From Thalassobius sp050633445 (GTDB lineage: Bacteria > Pseudomonadota > Alphaproteobacteria > Rhodobacterales > Rhodobacteraceae), in assembly GCA_050633445.1 (NCBI GenBank), contig JBOEGN010000004.1:1-64000 (forward strand): 64,000 nt of DNA, read 5' to 3'. Under the pieces are notes generated by a model, which saw only the letters and a program-made list of their open reading frames with translations, searched no databases and was not told the DNA's origin. The first letter of the stretch is position 1; each line of letters starts with the position of its first letter. Made by a program: the position numbers and the translations under genes. Shown one piece after another: positions 33,010-41,860 of the stretch.

Positions 33010-34182
33010 TCAGGCGTCCTTGGGCCGGTCGATACGCACCACGGGCTGCTCGGCCTCGGGGGCCAATTCCTCGAAGTCAAAGTTATCCAGACGGCGGGCA
33101 CGGCGCCCCGCCTTATCGGCACTGATTTTGATCTCCGAGATATCCTTGGCCGCCTGCCCGAAATGCCGGTCCAGATTTTCCACGCGCGTGCCCAGACGTT
33201 CGACATCGCCAAACAGCAGAGCCAGCTCCTTGCGGATCGCACCGGCCTGTTCGCGCATCCGAGCGTCCTTCAGAATGGCGCGCATCGTGTTCAGCGTAGC
33301 CATGCAAGTGGTGGGCGACACGATCCAGACCCGTTTGTCGAACCCTTCACGCACCAGTTCAGGGAAGCGCGAGTGCAGCTCGGCATAGACGGCCTCGGAG
33401 GGCAGGAACATCAGCGCGCCGTCGGCGGTTTCACCCTCGATCTGATATTTCTCCGAGATCGCCTTGATATGCGTCCGCACGGCTTGCCGTAGCAAGGTGG
33501 CGGCGCGGTTAAACTGTTCCTGCGTTTCGGCGCGGATCAGCGCCTCGTAAGGTTCCAGCGGGAATTTGCTGTCAATGACGATCGGCCCCGGAGGGTTCGG
33601 CAGGTGGATCAGGCAATCCGCGCGTTTACCATTGGACAGGGTCGCCTGCCAGGTAAAGCTGTCAGCGGGCAGCGCTTTGGACACGATGTCACGCAGCTGG
33701 ATTTCACCGAATGCACCGCGGGTCTGTTTGTTCGACAGGATGTCTTGCAGGCTCAGGACATCGCCGGACAGTTTGGTGATATTGTCCTGCGCCTTGTCGA
33801 TGGCTTGCAGGCGCTGCTGTAGCTCGCCCAGCGAATGCGCCGTGCGGCGGGCCGAGCCTTGCAGGTTCTCGGACATGTTCTGGTTCACCTGCGCCAGACG
33901 TTTTTCCATCAGCTGCAACATACTGGTCTGCGAAGCCGCCTGCGCCTCTGACACATGGGTCAGACCGCCCGCAAGCTGCTGCTGCCCGTCAGACAGGCTT
34001 TGGACACGCTGCCCAAGGTTTTGCATCTGTTGCGACAGGGGCGCGGCCATGCGCGCGGATTGGCCCGACGCGCGGACGGCCATGATCAGTAGGATCAGCA
34101 CCAGCAGCACAACGCCCCCACCGGCCAGAGCGGCCAGCATCAAAGGGTCGCTCAGGTCATAGGTCTGTCCGTTGATTGTCAT
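33010..34182 (-). CDS. rmuC: DNA recombination protein RmuC
   Basis: A 390-residue protein: one N-terminal membrane helix (about 16-38, LMLAALAGGGVVLLVLILLI), a long coiled coil (about 45-150, Gln-rich), then the RmuC nuclease-like core (about 160-340), including KRADCLIHLPNPPGPIVIDSKFPLE with the conserved DSKFPL motif. RmuC limits rearrangements at inverted repeats in E. coli. Start chosen at MTINGQ, whose ATG overlaps the mutL stop codon (ATGA), so mismatch repair and this factor are translationally coupled. The tail beyond 350 is low complexity. Confidence 0.92.
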   Translation of the reverse strand: MTINGQTYDLSDPLMLAALAGGGVVLLVLILLIMAVRASGQSARMAAPLSQQMQNLGQRVQSLSDGQQQLAGGLTHVSEAQAASQTSMLQLMEKRLAQVNQNMSENLQGSARRTAHSLGELQQRLQAIDKAQDNITKLSGDVLSLQDILSNKQTRGAFGEIQLRDIVSKALPADSFTWQATLSNGKRADCLIHLPNPPGPIVIDSKFPLEPYEALIRAETQEQFNRAATLLRQAVRTHIKAISEKYQIEGETADGALMFLPSEAVYAELHSRFPELVREGFDKRVWIVSPTTCMATLNTMRAILKDARMREQAGAIRKELALLFGDVERLGTRVENLDRHFGQAAKDISEIKISADKAGRRARRLDNFDFEELAPEAEQPVVRIDRPKDA

Positions 34183-36032
34183 GTTGTCCGTCCAAATAGG
34201 CGTTCGATATCTGCCAGCCGCAGTTCCACATAAGTGGGGCGGCCGTGGTTGCATTGGCCGGAATGGGGCGTCGCCTCCATCTCGCGCAGCAGGGCGTTCA
34301 TTTCCTCGGCGCGCATCCGGCGACCGGATCGGATCGAGCCGTGGCAGGCCACGCGCGACAGGATCGCCTCGATCCGAGCCTGTACGGTCTGGCTGCTGCC
34401 CAGATCGGCCAGTTCGTCCAGAATATCCAGGATCATGGCGCGGGCGTTCACCTCACCCAGAATGGCGGGGGTTTCGCGCACGGCCAGCGCGCCGCCGCCG
34501 AAGGCTTCAATGAACAGGCCCAGTTTTTGTAGGTCCTCGGACAGTTCCAGAATGCGGGCGCAATCACCCTCGGACAGTTCGACAATCTCGGGGATCAGCA
34601 AGGCCTGCGAGGGCACGCCATTTTCCGACAACTGAGCCTTGAGCTTTTCATAGACCAGACGTTCGTGGGCGGCGTGTTGATCGACAATGACCATGCCGGT
34701 TTCGGTCTGCGCGATGATGTAATTTTCGTGCACCTGCGCGCGCGCGGCGCCCAAAGGCAGACGTTCCAGCGGCGTTTCCTCGGGCGCGTCGACGACCTGT
34801 TCAACGCGGGCACTGTAGGTGTCGCCCAGATCAGCGAAACCCGGCGCGGGGGCCTGCGCTTGATAGCTGGCCCGCATCGCCCCATTCGAGGGCCGGTCCA
34901 TCTGGTAAACCCGCGCGGGCCCGTCGACAGGTTCGGGTCGGAACGCGCCCAGCGTGGCGTTCGCCACAGTGGACGAGGCCCGGTGCCCCGCCTCGGCCAG
35001 CGCATGACGCAGGCCCGAAACGATCAACCCGCGCACCACGCCGGGATCACGAAAACGGACCTCGGATTTCGCGGGGTGTACGTTCACGTCCACCTTATGC
35101 GGATCACATTCAATGAACAGCGCCGCTGCGGGGTGGCGATCGCGGCTGAGAAAATCGAAATAAGCCCCACGCAGCGCACCATATAACAGCTTGTCGCGCA
35201 CGGGGCGGCCGTTGACGAACAGGAACTGCGCCACGGCCGAGCCGCGCGAATAGGTGGGCAGCGCGGCATAGCCGGTCAGCATGAAGCCTTCGCGCTCGGC
35301 GTCGATCTTCAGGGAATTTTCAGCGAATTCCGCGCCCAGAATCCGGGCCAAACGGCCATGCAGAGCGTCAAACAGATCACCGCTTTCGGGATCAGCGCGA
35401 AAGGTCACACGCCCCTCGCCCCCGCCCGAGACATCGCGCAGGGTGACCCCCACAAAGGGTTCGGCCATGGCCAAGCGTTTGACGATATCGGTGATCGCCT
35501 GCATCTCGGCCCGGTCGGTGCGCAGGAATTTCAGACGGGCGGGCGTGGCGTAGAACAGATCGCGCAGTTCGACCACAGTGCCGCCGGTCAGGGCGGCGGG
35601 TTTGACAGGCGACATATCTCCGCCCGAGACTGCGATCTGCGCGCCGTCTTGCCCGGCCACACGGCTGGTGATCGTCAGACGGCCCACCGCGCCTAGAGAG
35701 GGCAGAGCCTCGCCGCGGAACCCAAAACTGTGGATGTTCAGCAGGTCCGTCCCGTCGATTTTCGAGGTCGCATGGCGCGACAAGGCCAGCGGCAGCTGTT
35801 CCGGCGCAATACCACAGCCATCATCGGTAACTTTGATCAGCGTCTTGCCGCCATCCGCGATCGCGATGTCGATCCTGCGGGCACCTGCGTCCAACGCATT
35901 CTCGACCAGCTCTTTTACGGCCGAGGCCGGACGTTCCACCACTTCACCGGCGGCAATCCGGTTAATGGCGGCGTCATCAAGCTGTCGGATTACCGGCTGG
36001 CCTGTGGATATCTTGGGGGTCGGCTGAGACAT
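34179..36032 (-). CDS. mutL: DNA mismatch repair protein MutL
   Basis: A 617-residue GHKL ATPase. The N-terminal ATPase carries the motifs RIAAGEVVERPASAVKELVENALDAGA, DDGCGI and SFGFRGEALPSL; the linker (about 330-420) is Pro/Ala-rich and the C-terminal dimerisation domain follows. It contains QHAAHERLVYE; the metal-binding endonuclease motif DQHA-x2-E-x4-E is present in modified form (DQHAAHERLVYE), suggesting nicking activity as in species lacking MutH. It overlaps rmuC by ATGA. Length is normal. Confidence 0.96.
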   Translation of the reverse strand: MSQPTPKISTGQPVIRQLDDAAINRIAAGEVVERPASAVKELVENALDAGARRIDIAIADGGKTLIKVTDDGCGIAPEQLPLALSRHATSKIDGTDLLNIHSFGFRGEALPSLGAVGRLTITSRVAGQDGAQIAVSGGDMSPVKPAALTGGTVVELRDLFYATPARLKFLRTDRAEMQAITDIVKRLAMAEPFVGVTLRDVSGGGEGRVTFRADPESGDLFDALHGRLARILGAEFAENSLKIDAEREGFMLTGYAALPTYSRGSAVAQFLFVNGRPVRDKLLYGALRGAYFDFLSRDRHPAAALFIECDPHKVDVNVHPAKSEVRFRDPGVVRGLIVSGLRHALAEAGHRASSTVANATLGAFRPEPVDGPARVYQMDRPSNGAMRASYQAQAPAPGFADLGDTYSARVEQVVDAPEETPLERLPLGAARAQVHENYIIAQTETGMVIVDQHAAHERLVYEKLKAQLSENGVPSQALLIPEIVELSEGDCARILELSEDLQKLGLFIEAFGGGALAVRETPAILGEVNARAMILDILDELADLGSSQTVQARIEAILSRVACHGSIRSGRRMRAEEMNALLREMEATPHSGQCNHGRPTYVELRLADIERLFGRTT

Positions 36033-36151
36033 ACCCCAACCTGTAGCATAGCCCGTTCCGATTCTGCCAATGGGATTTCACGCTTTGTTCACGGGCATTT
36101 TGGGCAAATCTGTTTCGATCACGCTGCAACAAAGCCATGCCTCAGCGTAAA

Positions 36152-36180
36152 GAAAAAGCCCGGGCGCAGGACGCCCGGGC
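36152..36180 (-). terminator. Rho-independent terminator of the glnK-amtB operon
   Basis: GCCCGGGCG (36158-36166) pairs perfectly with CGCCCGGGC (36172-36180) around a 5-nt loop. On the minus strand it is followed by TTTTTCTTT. It lies about 30 nt after the amtB stop. Confidence 0.93.
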
Positions 36181-36207
36181 AAGGTTCAAGCTGATAGGAA
36201 GGAGAAA

Positions 36208-37542
36208 TCAGCCTTTGGAGAACTCGGGGTACGCTTCCATACCCAGCTCGGCCATATCCAGACCGTTGATCTCGTCTTCTTCGCTGACGCGCAGACCCAT
36301 GACCATTTTCAGGATGAACCAAGTCACACCCGACATCACGATGGTTGCGCCACCGATGACGATGATACCGTACAGCTGAGCGCCGATGGTTGCGTCACCA
36401 TTGGTGAAGACAACAGCGATCGTGCCCCAGATACCGGCGATCAGGTGGACCGGGATGGCACCAACAACGTCGTCGATTTTCAGTTTGTCCAGGAAGGGAA
36501 CCGCGAAGACCACGATCACACCGCCGACGGCACCGATCAGGGTTGCTGCGCCCAAGGTGGGGGTCAGCGGCTCTGCGGTGATCGACACCAGGCCAGCCAG
36601 CGCGCCGTTCAGCACCATGGTCAGGTCAGGTTTCTTGTACAGGATCTGCGTCAGGATCAGGGCCGCGATGGCGCCGCCTGCAGCAGCAGTGTTGGTGTTC
36701 GAGAAGATACGCGACACGTCGGCAACATCACCAACCGAGCCCATGGCCAGCTGCGAACCACCGTTGAAGCCGAACCAACCCAGCCACAGGATGAACGTAC
36801 CCAGAGTTGCCAGGGTCAGGTTCGAACCGGGCATCGGAATGGTTTTGCCGTCTTTGTATTTACCCAGACGCGGGCCCAGAATGATTGCGCCGGTCAGAGC
36901 AGCCCAGCCGCCGACCGAGTGCACGATGGTCGAACCAGCGAAGTCCGAGAAGCCAGCTTCGCCAACGAAACCGCCGCCCCAGGTCCACGATGCGGTGAAC
37001 GGGTAGATGATCGAGGTCAGGATGATGGTGAAGATCAGGAAGGGCCACAGCTTGATACGCTCGGCCACGGTGCCCGAAACGATCGAGGCAGTCGCAGCAC
37101 AGAACATCAGCTGGAAGAAGAAGTCCGAACCGGTCGACGCATAGGAATAGTCGTCGGCTGCATCAGCAGTCACGCCAACAGCTTCCAGGACACCAGGGCC
37201 CCAAACGCCGGACAGGATACCTTCGACGGACCAGGTACCCAGCGGGTACATCAGGTTATAACCGATCAGGTAATAGAAGATGGAGGCCAGACCGAACAGC
37301 GCCATGTTCTTGGTCAGCTGCATGGCAACGTTTTTCGAACGCACCAGGCCGGCTTCCAGCATGGCAAAGCCAGCGGCCATGAAGAACACCAGGAAGCCGC
37401 CCACAAGGAACAGCAGAGAGTTCAGGATGAAGACGGTGTCGGTCGACGGGTTCACACCCGGCACCGGCCCATCTTGGGCAAGACCCAGGCTGGGTACCGC
37501 GATCAGCGCGGCGGCCAGAGCCAGTTTTTTCGTCAGGTTCAT
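36208..37542 (-). CDS. amtB: Ammonium transporter AmtB
   Basis: A 444-residue trimeric ammonium channel. A signal peptide (1-22) is followed by eleven transmembrane helices. The pore-lining His pair is present in TIVHSVGGWAALTG and VHLIAGIWGT; the entrance aromatic region and FGGxS-like segments are recognisable. The start at 37542 fits AAGGA spacing better than the ATG 6 nt upstream. It is co-transcribed after glnK; the PII protein GlnK plugs the AmtB pore when nitrogen is sufficient. A strong terminator follows. Confidence 0.95.
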   Translation of the reverse strand: MNLTKKLALAAALIAVPSLGLAQDGPVPGVNPSTDTVFILNSLLFLVGGFLVFFMAAGFAMLEAGLVRSKNVAMQLTKNMALFGLASIFYYLIGYNLMYPLGTWSVEGILSGVWGPGVLEAVGVTADAADDYSYASTGSDFFFQLMFCAATASIVSGTVAERIKLWPFLIFTIILTSIIYPFTASWTWGGGFVGEAGFSDFAGSTIVHSVGGWAALTGAIILGPRLGKYKDGKTIPMPGSNLTLATLGTFILWLGWFGFNGGSQLAMGSVGDVADVSRIFSNTNTAAAGGAIAALILTQILYKKPDLTMVLNGALAGLVSITAEPLTPTLGAATLIGAVGGVIVVFAVPFLDKLKIDDVVGAIPVHLIAGIWGTIAVVFTNGDATIGAQLYGIIVIGGATIVMSGVTWFILKMVMGLRVSEEDEINGLDMAELGMEAYPEFSKG

Positions 37543-37573
37543 AGTCATTTCCTTAGTTTCCCCCGTGCGCGAC

Positions 37574-37912
37574 TTACAGCGCGTCATCGTTCGATTCGCC
37601 GGTACGCACACGAACTGCTTGTGCGACATCCAGCACGAAAATCTTGCCGTCGCCGATTTTGCCGGTACGAGCGGTGTTGGTGATGGTTTCAACGACTTGA
37701 TCAGCCATCGAAGCGTTCACAACGATTTCCAGTTTGATTTTCGGCACGAAGTTCACCGCGTATTCTGCACCGCGATAAATTTCAGTATGGCCGGACTGCG
37801 AGCCGAAACCTTTGATTTCGGTAACCATCATGCCGCGCACGCCGATGTCGGTCAGCGCTTCACGGACCTCCTCCAGCTTGAACGGTTTGATCGTAGCAAT
37901 GATGAGTTTCAC
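37574..37912 (-). CDS. glnK: Nitrogen regulatory protein PII (GlnK)
   Basis: A 112-residue PII protein with intact T-loop, including Y51 (uridylylation site) and Y46 in GHTEIYRGAEYAVNF, and the B-loop TGKIGDGKIFV. PII trimers sense ATP/ADP and 2-oxoglutarate and control AmtB and nitrogen enzymes. The start codon is GTG, with AAGGGGA upstream. The 260-bp region shared with the divergent PBP gene carries a TGCCTA-N5-TAGGCA dyad and a terminator-like leader hairpin. Adjacency to amtB supports the name glnK over glnB. Confidence 0.95.
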   Translation of the reverse strand: MKLIIATIKPFKLEEVREALTDIGVRGMMVTEIKGFGSQSGHTEIYRGAEYAVNFVPKIKLEIVVNASMADQVVETITNTARTGKIGDGKIFVLDVAQAVRVRTGESNDDAL

Positions 37913-37933
37913 CTTGATCCCCTTGTCTTTATG

Positions 37934-38007
37934 CTGCGGGAAGCCCCCGCTGATTGCACCCGCAGAAAAACACGAGGATTGGGGCTCTCGTGAAGGGAAC
38001 AGCCCAA
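37934..38007 (-). promoter_or_regulatory. glnK leader with terminator/antiterminator-like hairpins
   Basis: Read on the minus strand: AGCCCAA plus-strand word (38001-38007) gives TTGGGCT; then stem CACGAG (37987-37992) pairs CTCGTG (37971-37976) and is followed by TTTTT (37966-37970), a terminator-like structure. Its loop contains AGCCCCAA (37979-37986), which can instead pair with the upstream TTGGGCT with one bulge, an exclusive alternative. A second hairpin CTGCGGG/CCCGCAG (37934-37965) lies just before the RBS. No other gene is transcribed into this region on this strand. Confidence 0.45.
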
Positions 38008-38061
38008 AAATGCGCCTCTTTTCAGAGTCGTTTGATTAATTTTTAATCTCGTTAAGATTTT

Positions 38062-38078
38062 TGCCTAGTTTTTAGGCA
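38062..38078. promoter_or_regulatory. NtrC-like dyad upstream of glnK
   Basis: TGCCTA-GTTTT-TAGGCA has the 6-5-6 layout and the TGC/GCA ends of enterobacterial NtrC sites (TGCACC-N5-GGTGCA). It lies about 150 bp before glnK. I see no convincing -24/-12 promoter, in line with rhodobacterial NtrC being able to use sigma-70. Functional assignment is tentative. Confidence 0.4.
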
Positions 38079-38172
38079 TCATAAAAACAGCATTGCGACC
38101 CCATCAATCGCTCAACAATCGTGAATGCACCGGATATGATGTGCAAAACAGCAGGCTCGGGCAGGGCAGGAT

Positions 38173-40359
38173 ATGAGTGATTCACGGCGCAAGAAGCCTC
38201 CTTTGATTGCGGACAAACGGTACGGGTCCGCGAAAAAGACTACAAAACCGACGGCGAAAAAGCCGACCTCCAAGGCTGCGCCCAAGAAGCCAGCCAAGAA
38301 AAAACCTGCCCCCAAGCGCACCGCCAAACGTAAATCCACCGCCAAAAAACCCAAGCGCAACCCGATTATTGCGGCCATTCTGGCCTTATTTCGTTGGGTT
38401 TTCCGCCTGATCTGGGGGTTTTCTTGGCGCATTGGCCTGATCTGCTGCGTTCTGGTCGCGATGGCGGTGGGCTATGTGTTTACCACGCTGCCCCCGGTCG
38501 CCGAGCTGCTGGACGGTCGTGCCAAGGGCTCGGTCACGATGATGGATCGGGACGAGAAGATCTTTGCCTGGCGTGGTGACACTTTTGGCGGCGCGGTCAC
38601 GGCCGATTCTGTCTCGCCTCACCTGAAAAACGCGGTGATCGCGACCGAGGACAAGCGATTCTACCGGCATTTCGGCATCAGCCCGCGCGGCGTCGCCAGC
38701 GCCGTTCGTATTAACCTTCGCGAGGGCCGAGGCCCATTATCGGGCCACGGCGGGTCAACAATCACCCAACAGACCGCGAAATTGCTGTGCCTGGGCGTGG
38801 TGTATGACGACAGTCAATGGGACAGCGAAGCCGCCTATGAAGCCGATTGCCGCCGGGGCTCTTTGTGGCGCAAAGGCAAAGAGGCGATCTTCTCTCTTGC
38901 GATGGAAGTGAAGTACACCAAGGACGAGATCCTGAGCGTCTATCTGAACCGCGCCTATATGGGTGGTGGCGCCTATGGGGCCGAGGCCGCGGCCCAACGG
39001 TTCTTTGGCAAACCTGCCGCGCAGCTGAACCCCGCCGAGGGCGCAATGCTGGCCGGCCTGCTGACCGCGCCGACCTCTTTGGCGCCCACCAACAGCCTGA
39101 TCAAATCGCAGAACCGCGCAGGTGTAGTGATTGGGTTAATGCAGGATCAGGGATACCTGTCCGACCGCGCCGCCCAAGAAGCACTGGCCAATCCGGCCGT
39201 CTTGTCCGAGGCAGCGAAAGCCCGAGCAGGCGGATATTTCGCAGATTGGGTCATGTCCTCGGGGCCGGAATTCTTTACCCGCAACTCCACCACCGACGTG
39301 TTGATCAAAACCACGCTGGACCAACGCATCCAAACCGCCGCCGAAGAGGCGCTGGCCTATATCTTTGAAAACAAAGTGCGCGAGGGCTCAAAGGCGCAAG
39401 CCGCCATTGTCGTCATGAGCGCTGACGGCGCGGTGCGTGCCATGGTCGGCGGACGTAAAACCAAGGTTTCAGGGGCGTTCAACCGCGCCACACAGGCGCT
39501 GCGCCAGACCGGCTCCAGCTTTAAACCCTTTGTCTATGCGACGGCGCTGGAAATGGGGTGGTCGTCGAATGACGTGATCATGGACGAAAAGATCACGATC
39601 AATATTCCCGGCTCGGGTCCCTGGACCCCGCAGAACTATGACCGCAAATTCCACGGCCGCGTGACCTTGAAAGAGGCACTGCGGACGTCCCTGAACATCC
39701 CGGCGGTCAAGATGGCGCAAGAAGTGGGGCTGGAAAACGTCCGCAAGGTGGCCGCCGATTTTGGGTTGGAATCGGATCTGGCTCAGGGGCCTGCGCTGGC
39801 ACTGGGCGCGTCTGAATCCACGCTGATCGAGATGACGGGCGCCTATGCTGGCATCCTGAACGGGGGCAGCTCGGTCAAACCTTATGGGCTGGTGGAACTG
39901 CGTATGCAGGGCGACAAAGACCCGCTGATGACCGCGACCGGCGGTATCGGTGAGCGCGTGATCCAAAAAGACGCAGCGCTTGAACTGACCTGGATGATGC
40001 ATGTCGCCGCGACCAACGGCACCGGCCGTCGCGCCGTGCTGCCAGACCGCGACATTGCGGGGAAAACAGGGACCACCCAGGCCACGCGTGATGCTTGGTT
40101 TATCGGGTTCAGTGCGGATTATGTGGCCGGCGTCTGGATGGGCTATGACGACAACACACCGCTAACTGGAGTCACCGGGTCGGGCCTGCCTGCTGAAATC
40201 TGGCATGAAACCATGGTCCGTGTGCACGAAGGGGTGCCTCCTGCGCCGCTGCCGATGATGCAGGGTGGTTCCAAGGCCCGGATGACCAAGCCCGCCAAGG
40301 ACAAAACCAAGCGCGGCATTGAGAAGTTGCTGGACGAGTTGTTGGGCACCAACCACTGA
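38173..40359 (+). CDS. Class A penicillin-binding protein (PBP1A family) with basic N-terminal tail
   Basis: A 728-residue bifunctional peptidoglycan synthase. A Lys/Pro/Ala-rich cytoplasmic tail (about 5-62, repeats such as AKKPTSKAAPKKPAKK) resembles histone H1 tails. One membrane helix (about 80-105) follows, then the GT51 glycosyltransferase (ATEDKRFYRHFGI, GGSTITQQ), then the transpeptidase with S448-x-x-K451 (GSSFKPF), SLN in TSLNIP and KTG in AGKTGTT. It polymerises lipid II and cross-links stem peptides. The RBS is close to the start (CAGGAT). It is followed by a copy of the dispersed repeat. Confidence 0.93.
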   Translation: MSDSRRKKPPLIADKRYGSAKKTTKPTAKKPTSKAAPKKPAKKKPAPKRTAKRKSTAKKPKRNPIIAAILALFRWVFRLIWGFSWRIGLICCVLVAMAVGYVFTTLPPVAELLDGRAKGSVTMMDRDEKIFAWRGDTFGGAVTADSVSPHLKNAVIATEDKRFYRHFGISPRGVASAVRINLREGRGPLSGHGGSTITQQTAKLLCLGVVYDDSQWDSEAAYEADCRRGSLWRKGKEAIFSLAMEVKYTKDEILSVYLNRAYMGGGAYGAEAAAQRFFGKPAAQLNPAEGAMLAGLLTAPTSLAPTNSLIKSQNRAGVVIGLMQDQGYLSDRAAQEALANPAVLSEAAKARAGGYFADWVMSSGPEFFTRNSTTDVLIKTTLDQRIQTAAEEALAYIFENKVREGSKAQAAIVVMSADGAVRAMVGGRKTKVSGAFNRATQALRQTGSSFKPFVYATALEMGWSSNDVIMDEKITINIPGSGPWTPQNYDRKFHGRVTLKEALRTSLNIPAVKMAQEVGLENVRKVAADFGLESDLAQGPALALGASESTLIEMTGAYAGILNGGSSVKPYGLVELRMQGDKDPLMTATGGIGERVIQKDAALELTWMMHVAATNGTGRRAVLPDRDIAGKTGTTQATRDAWFIGFSADYVAGVWMGYDDNTPLTGVTGSGLPAEIWHETMVRVHEGVPPAPLPMMQGGSKARMTKPAKDKTKRGIEKLLDELLGTNH

Positions 40360-40386
40360 GCTTTGTCGACGGGCGCCAGGGTAAGA

Positions 40387-40443
40387 GGGGCGCTGCCCCG
40401 TCCGCTGTCGCGGACTCCCCGGGATATTTTAGAAAAGAAGAAG
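40387..40443 (+). repeat. Dispersed palindromic intergenic element, copy A
   Basis: Layout: GGGGCGCTGCCCC (40387-40399), a second hairpin GTCCGC-TGTC-GCGGAC (40400-40415), then CCCCGGGATATTTT (40417-40430) and AAAAGAAGAAGG (to 40443). The same layout recurs at 51209-51269 (minus) and 53830-53889 (plus). It lies between the convergent PBP and MlaC-like genes. Confidence 0.85.
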
Positions 40444-40491
40444 GCAGGGAAAGGAAAGACCGCCCGATTTGGGTGATCCTTTTCGGTGTCA

Positions 40492-41085
40492 TTAGCCGGC
40501 GGTTTTCAGGTCTCGGATCAGGGCGTCGATATTGCCTTTGCGACGGTCCAGCATGGCGCCGATTTCCTCGCGCTCGGTCAGCAACATGTTGATACCTTCG
40601 ATATACATGTTGAAGAAAAGGTCCTTGCCGGTGCGGTCGGAGACGTGGAAATCAACCTCGAACGGGGCTTCGCCGCGCAGATGGGCGATGGTGCGGACCT
40701 GATAAAAGCTCTTGACCTTTTTCACGCCTTGCACTTCGAGGCGGCCACCAATGAATTCGCGGAAGCGTTTGCCGTATTTACGCGAGATGTAGCCGGTGAA
40801 TGCGTTGGTGAAGGCCTTTTTCTGTGCTCCGGTTGCGCGACGTCCGTCAACGCCCATGGCATAGGCTGCGATATAGGACAGGTCAGCGTATTTACGGAAA
40901 ATCCGTTCGAATTCTTTGTACATCGCGGTTTCGGATTTACCGGAATCGATGACCTTGTTGATCTGACCGACCAGCCCGTTCACCAGACCTTTTGCCTGGA
41001 CATCATTCAAAGCCAAAGCGGTCGTGGGGAGCAAAGCAGCCGTACCGGAGGCGGCCAGAAACGTGCGGCGGGACAGGGTGAACAT
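40492..41085 (-). CDS. MlaC/Ttg2D-family periplasmic lipid-binding protein
   Basis: A 197-residue protein with a Tat-type signal (SRRTFLAASGTAALLPTTALA, residues about 5-26; twin Arg at 6-7) and the MlaC fold: IFRKYADL, YISRKYGKRFREFIG and VDFHVSDRTGKDLFFNMYIEGINML segments. MlaC shuttles phospholipid between the outer-membrane MlaA complex and the MlaFEDB importer. Here the gene follows an MlaA-like lipoprotein by 1 nt, while mlaFED are absent from the window. The Tat route is typical for MlaC of this group. Confidence 0.9.
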   Translation of the reverse strand: MFTLSRRTFLAASGTAALLPTTALALNDVQAKGLVNGLVGQINKVIDSGKSETAMYKEFERIFRKYADLSYIAAYAMGVDGRRATGAQKKAFTNAFTGYISRKYGKRFREFIGGRLEVQGVKKVKSFYQVRTIAHLRGEAPFEVDFHVSDRTGKDLFFNMYIEGINMLLTEREEIGAMLDRRKGNIDALIRDLKTAG

Positions 41086-41086
41086 G

Positions 41087-41860
41087 TTAAAAACCTTCGG
41101 TATCTATGTCTTCGGGCGCGATATAAGCATCCTCGGTCTGGATTCCCAGATCATGACGCCGGTTTTGGGTGCCCAGCAATTTGCCCTGCGCATAGCTGTC
41201 GGCGCTATCGTACAGCAAGGAGTCGATGGTGTCGGCATAACGCCCGCGATTGCCGACTTGCTTGAACACTTTGGTGGTGCGCCCAGCGTTCTTTTGTCGG
41301 ACGGTTAGGACGGTGTCCAGCGGGTCGGTGAACAGGTCAACAACCTTGCCCACGGTATCACGTTCGTTCGAAGGGCCCAGTAACGGCAGTTCCACATAGG
41401 CGCCTTCGGGCGCGCCCCAGACATGCAGCGTTTCTCCGAAATCCGACTCGTCAGGATAGACGCCCAGATCGGCAGCAGCGTCAAACAGACCGCCAAACCC
41501 AAGGGTCGAGTTCACCACAAAGCGGGTCACGTTGCGGGTTACGCCGCGCAGATCGCCCTGGAGCAGGTGGTTCACGGCGCTGGCTGGTTCGCCCAGATTG
41601 TCGGCGAAATACCCGACCGAGATCACAACCTCTTCGGGCAGGGCGGCCACATAGGCCTTGGACACCGGGCGCAGGATCGCCTTGTCGACGGCCTTGTTCA
41701 GGGCGTGGGTGTTTCGGTTCGCTTCTTCATAGGGATCATAAACCTGGGTCGCGGGGAAATCGGGGCCAGGGGTCGAACAGGCAGACAGGGCAAAAACAGC
41801 CACTGTTGCGCAGACCACCATTGAAGAGCGAGTTAAGGACCTGTATCGATTTACCAACAC
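41087..41860 (-). CDS. MlaA (VacJ)-family outer-membrane lipoprotein
   Basis: A lipoprotein of about 257 residues with lipobox LSAC (FALSACS) and the MlaA core DPYEEANRNTHALNKAVD, ISVGYFADNLGEPASAVNHLLQGD, GFGGLFDAAADLGV and ETLHVWGAPEGAYVELPLLGP. MlaA extracts mislocalised phospholipid from the outer leaflet. The start is uncertain: a GTG at 41860 gives a signal peptide with a basic n-region, whereas the ATG at 41821 leaves almost none. It ends 1 nt before mlaC begins. Confidence 0.88.
   Translation of the reverse strand: MLVNRYRSLTRSSMVVCATVAVFALSACSTPGPDFPATQVYDPYEEANRNTHALNKAVDKAILRPVSKAYVAALPEEVVISVGYFADNLGEPASAVNHLLQGDLRGVTRNVTRFVVNSTLGFGGLFDAAADLGVYPDESDFGETLHVWGAPEGAYVELPLLGPSNERDTVGKVVDLFTDPLDTVLTVRQKNAGRTTKVFKQVGNRGRYADTIDSLLYDSADSYAQGKLLGTQNRRHDLGIQTEDAYIAPEDIDTEGF

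Noticed and set aside
36445..37683. A 412-codon open frame antisense to amtB
   Set aside because: It is composed of polar low-information residues and lies entirely opposite a well-supported gene.
37992..38060. Sigma-54 promoter upstream of glnK
   Set aside because: The best GGCGC...GGGC words do not give GG-N10-GC spacing.
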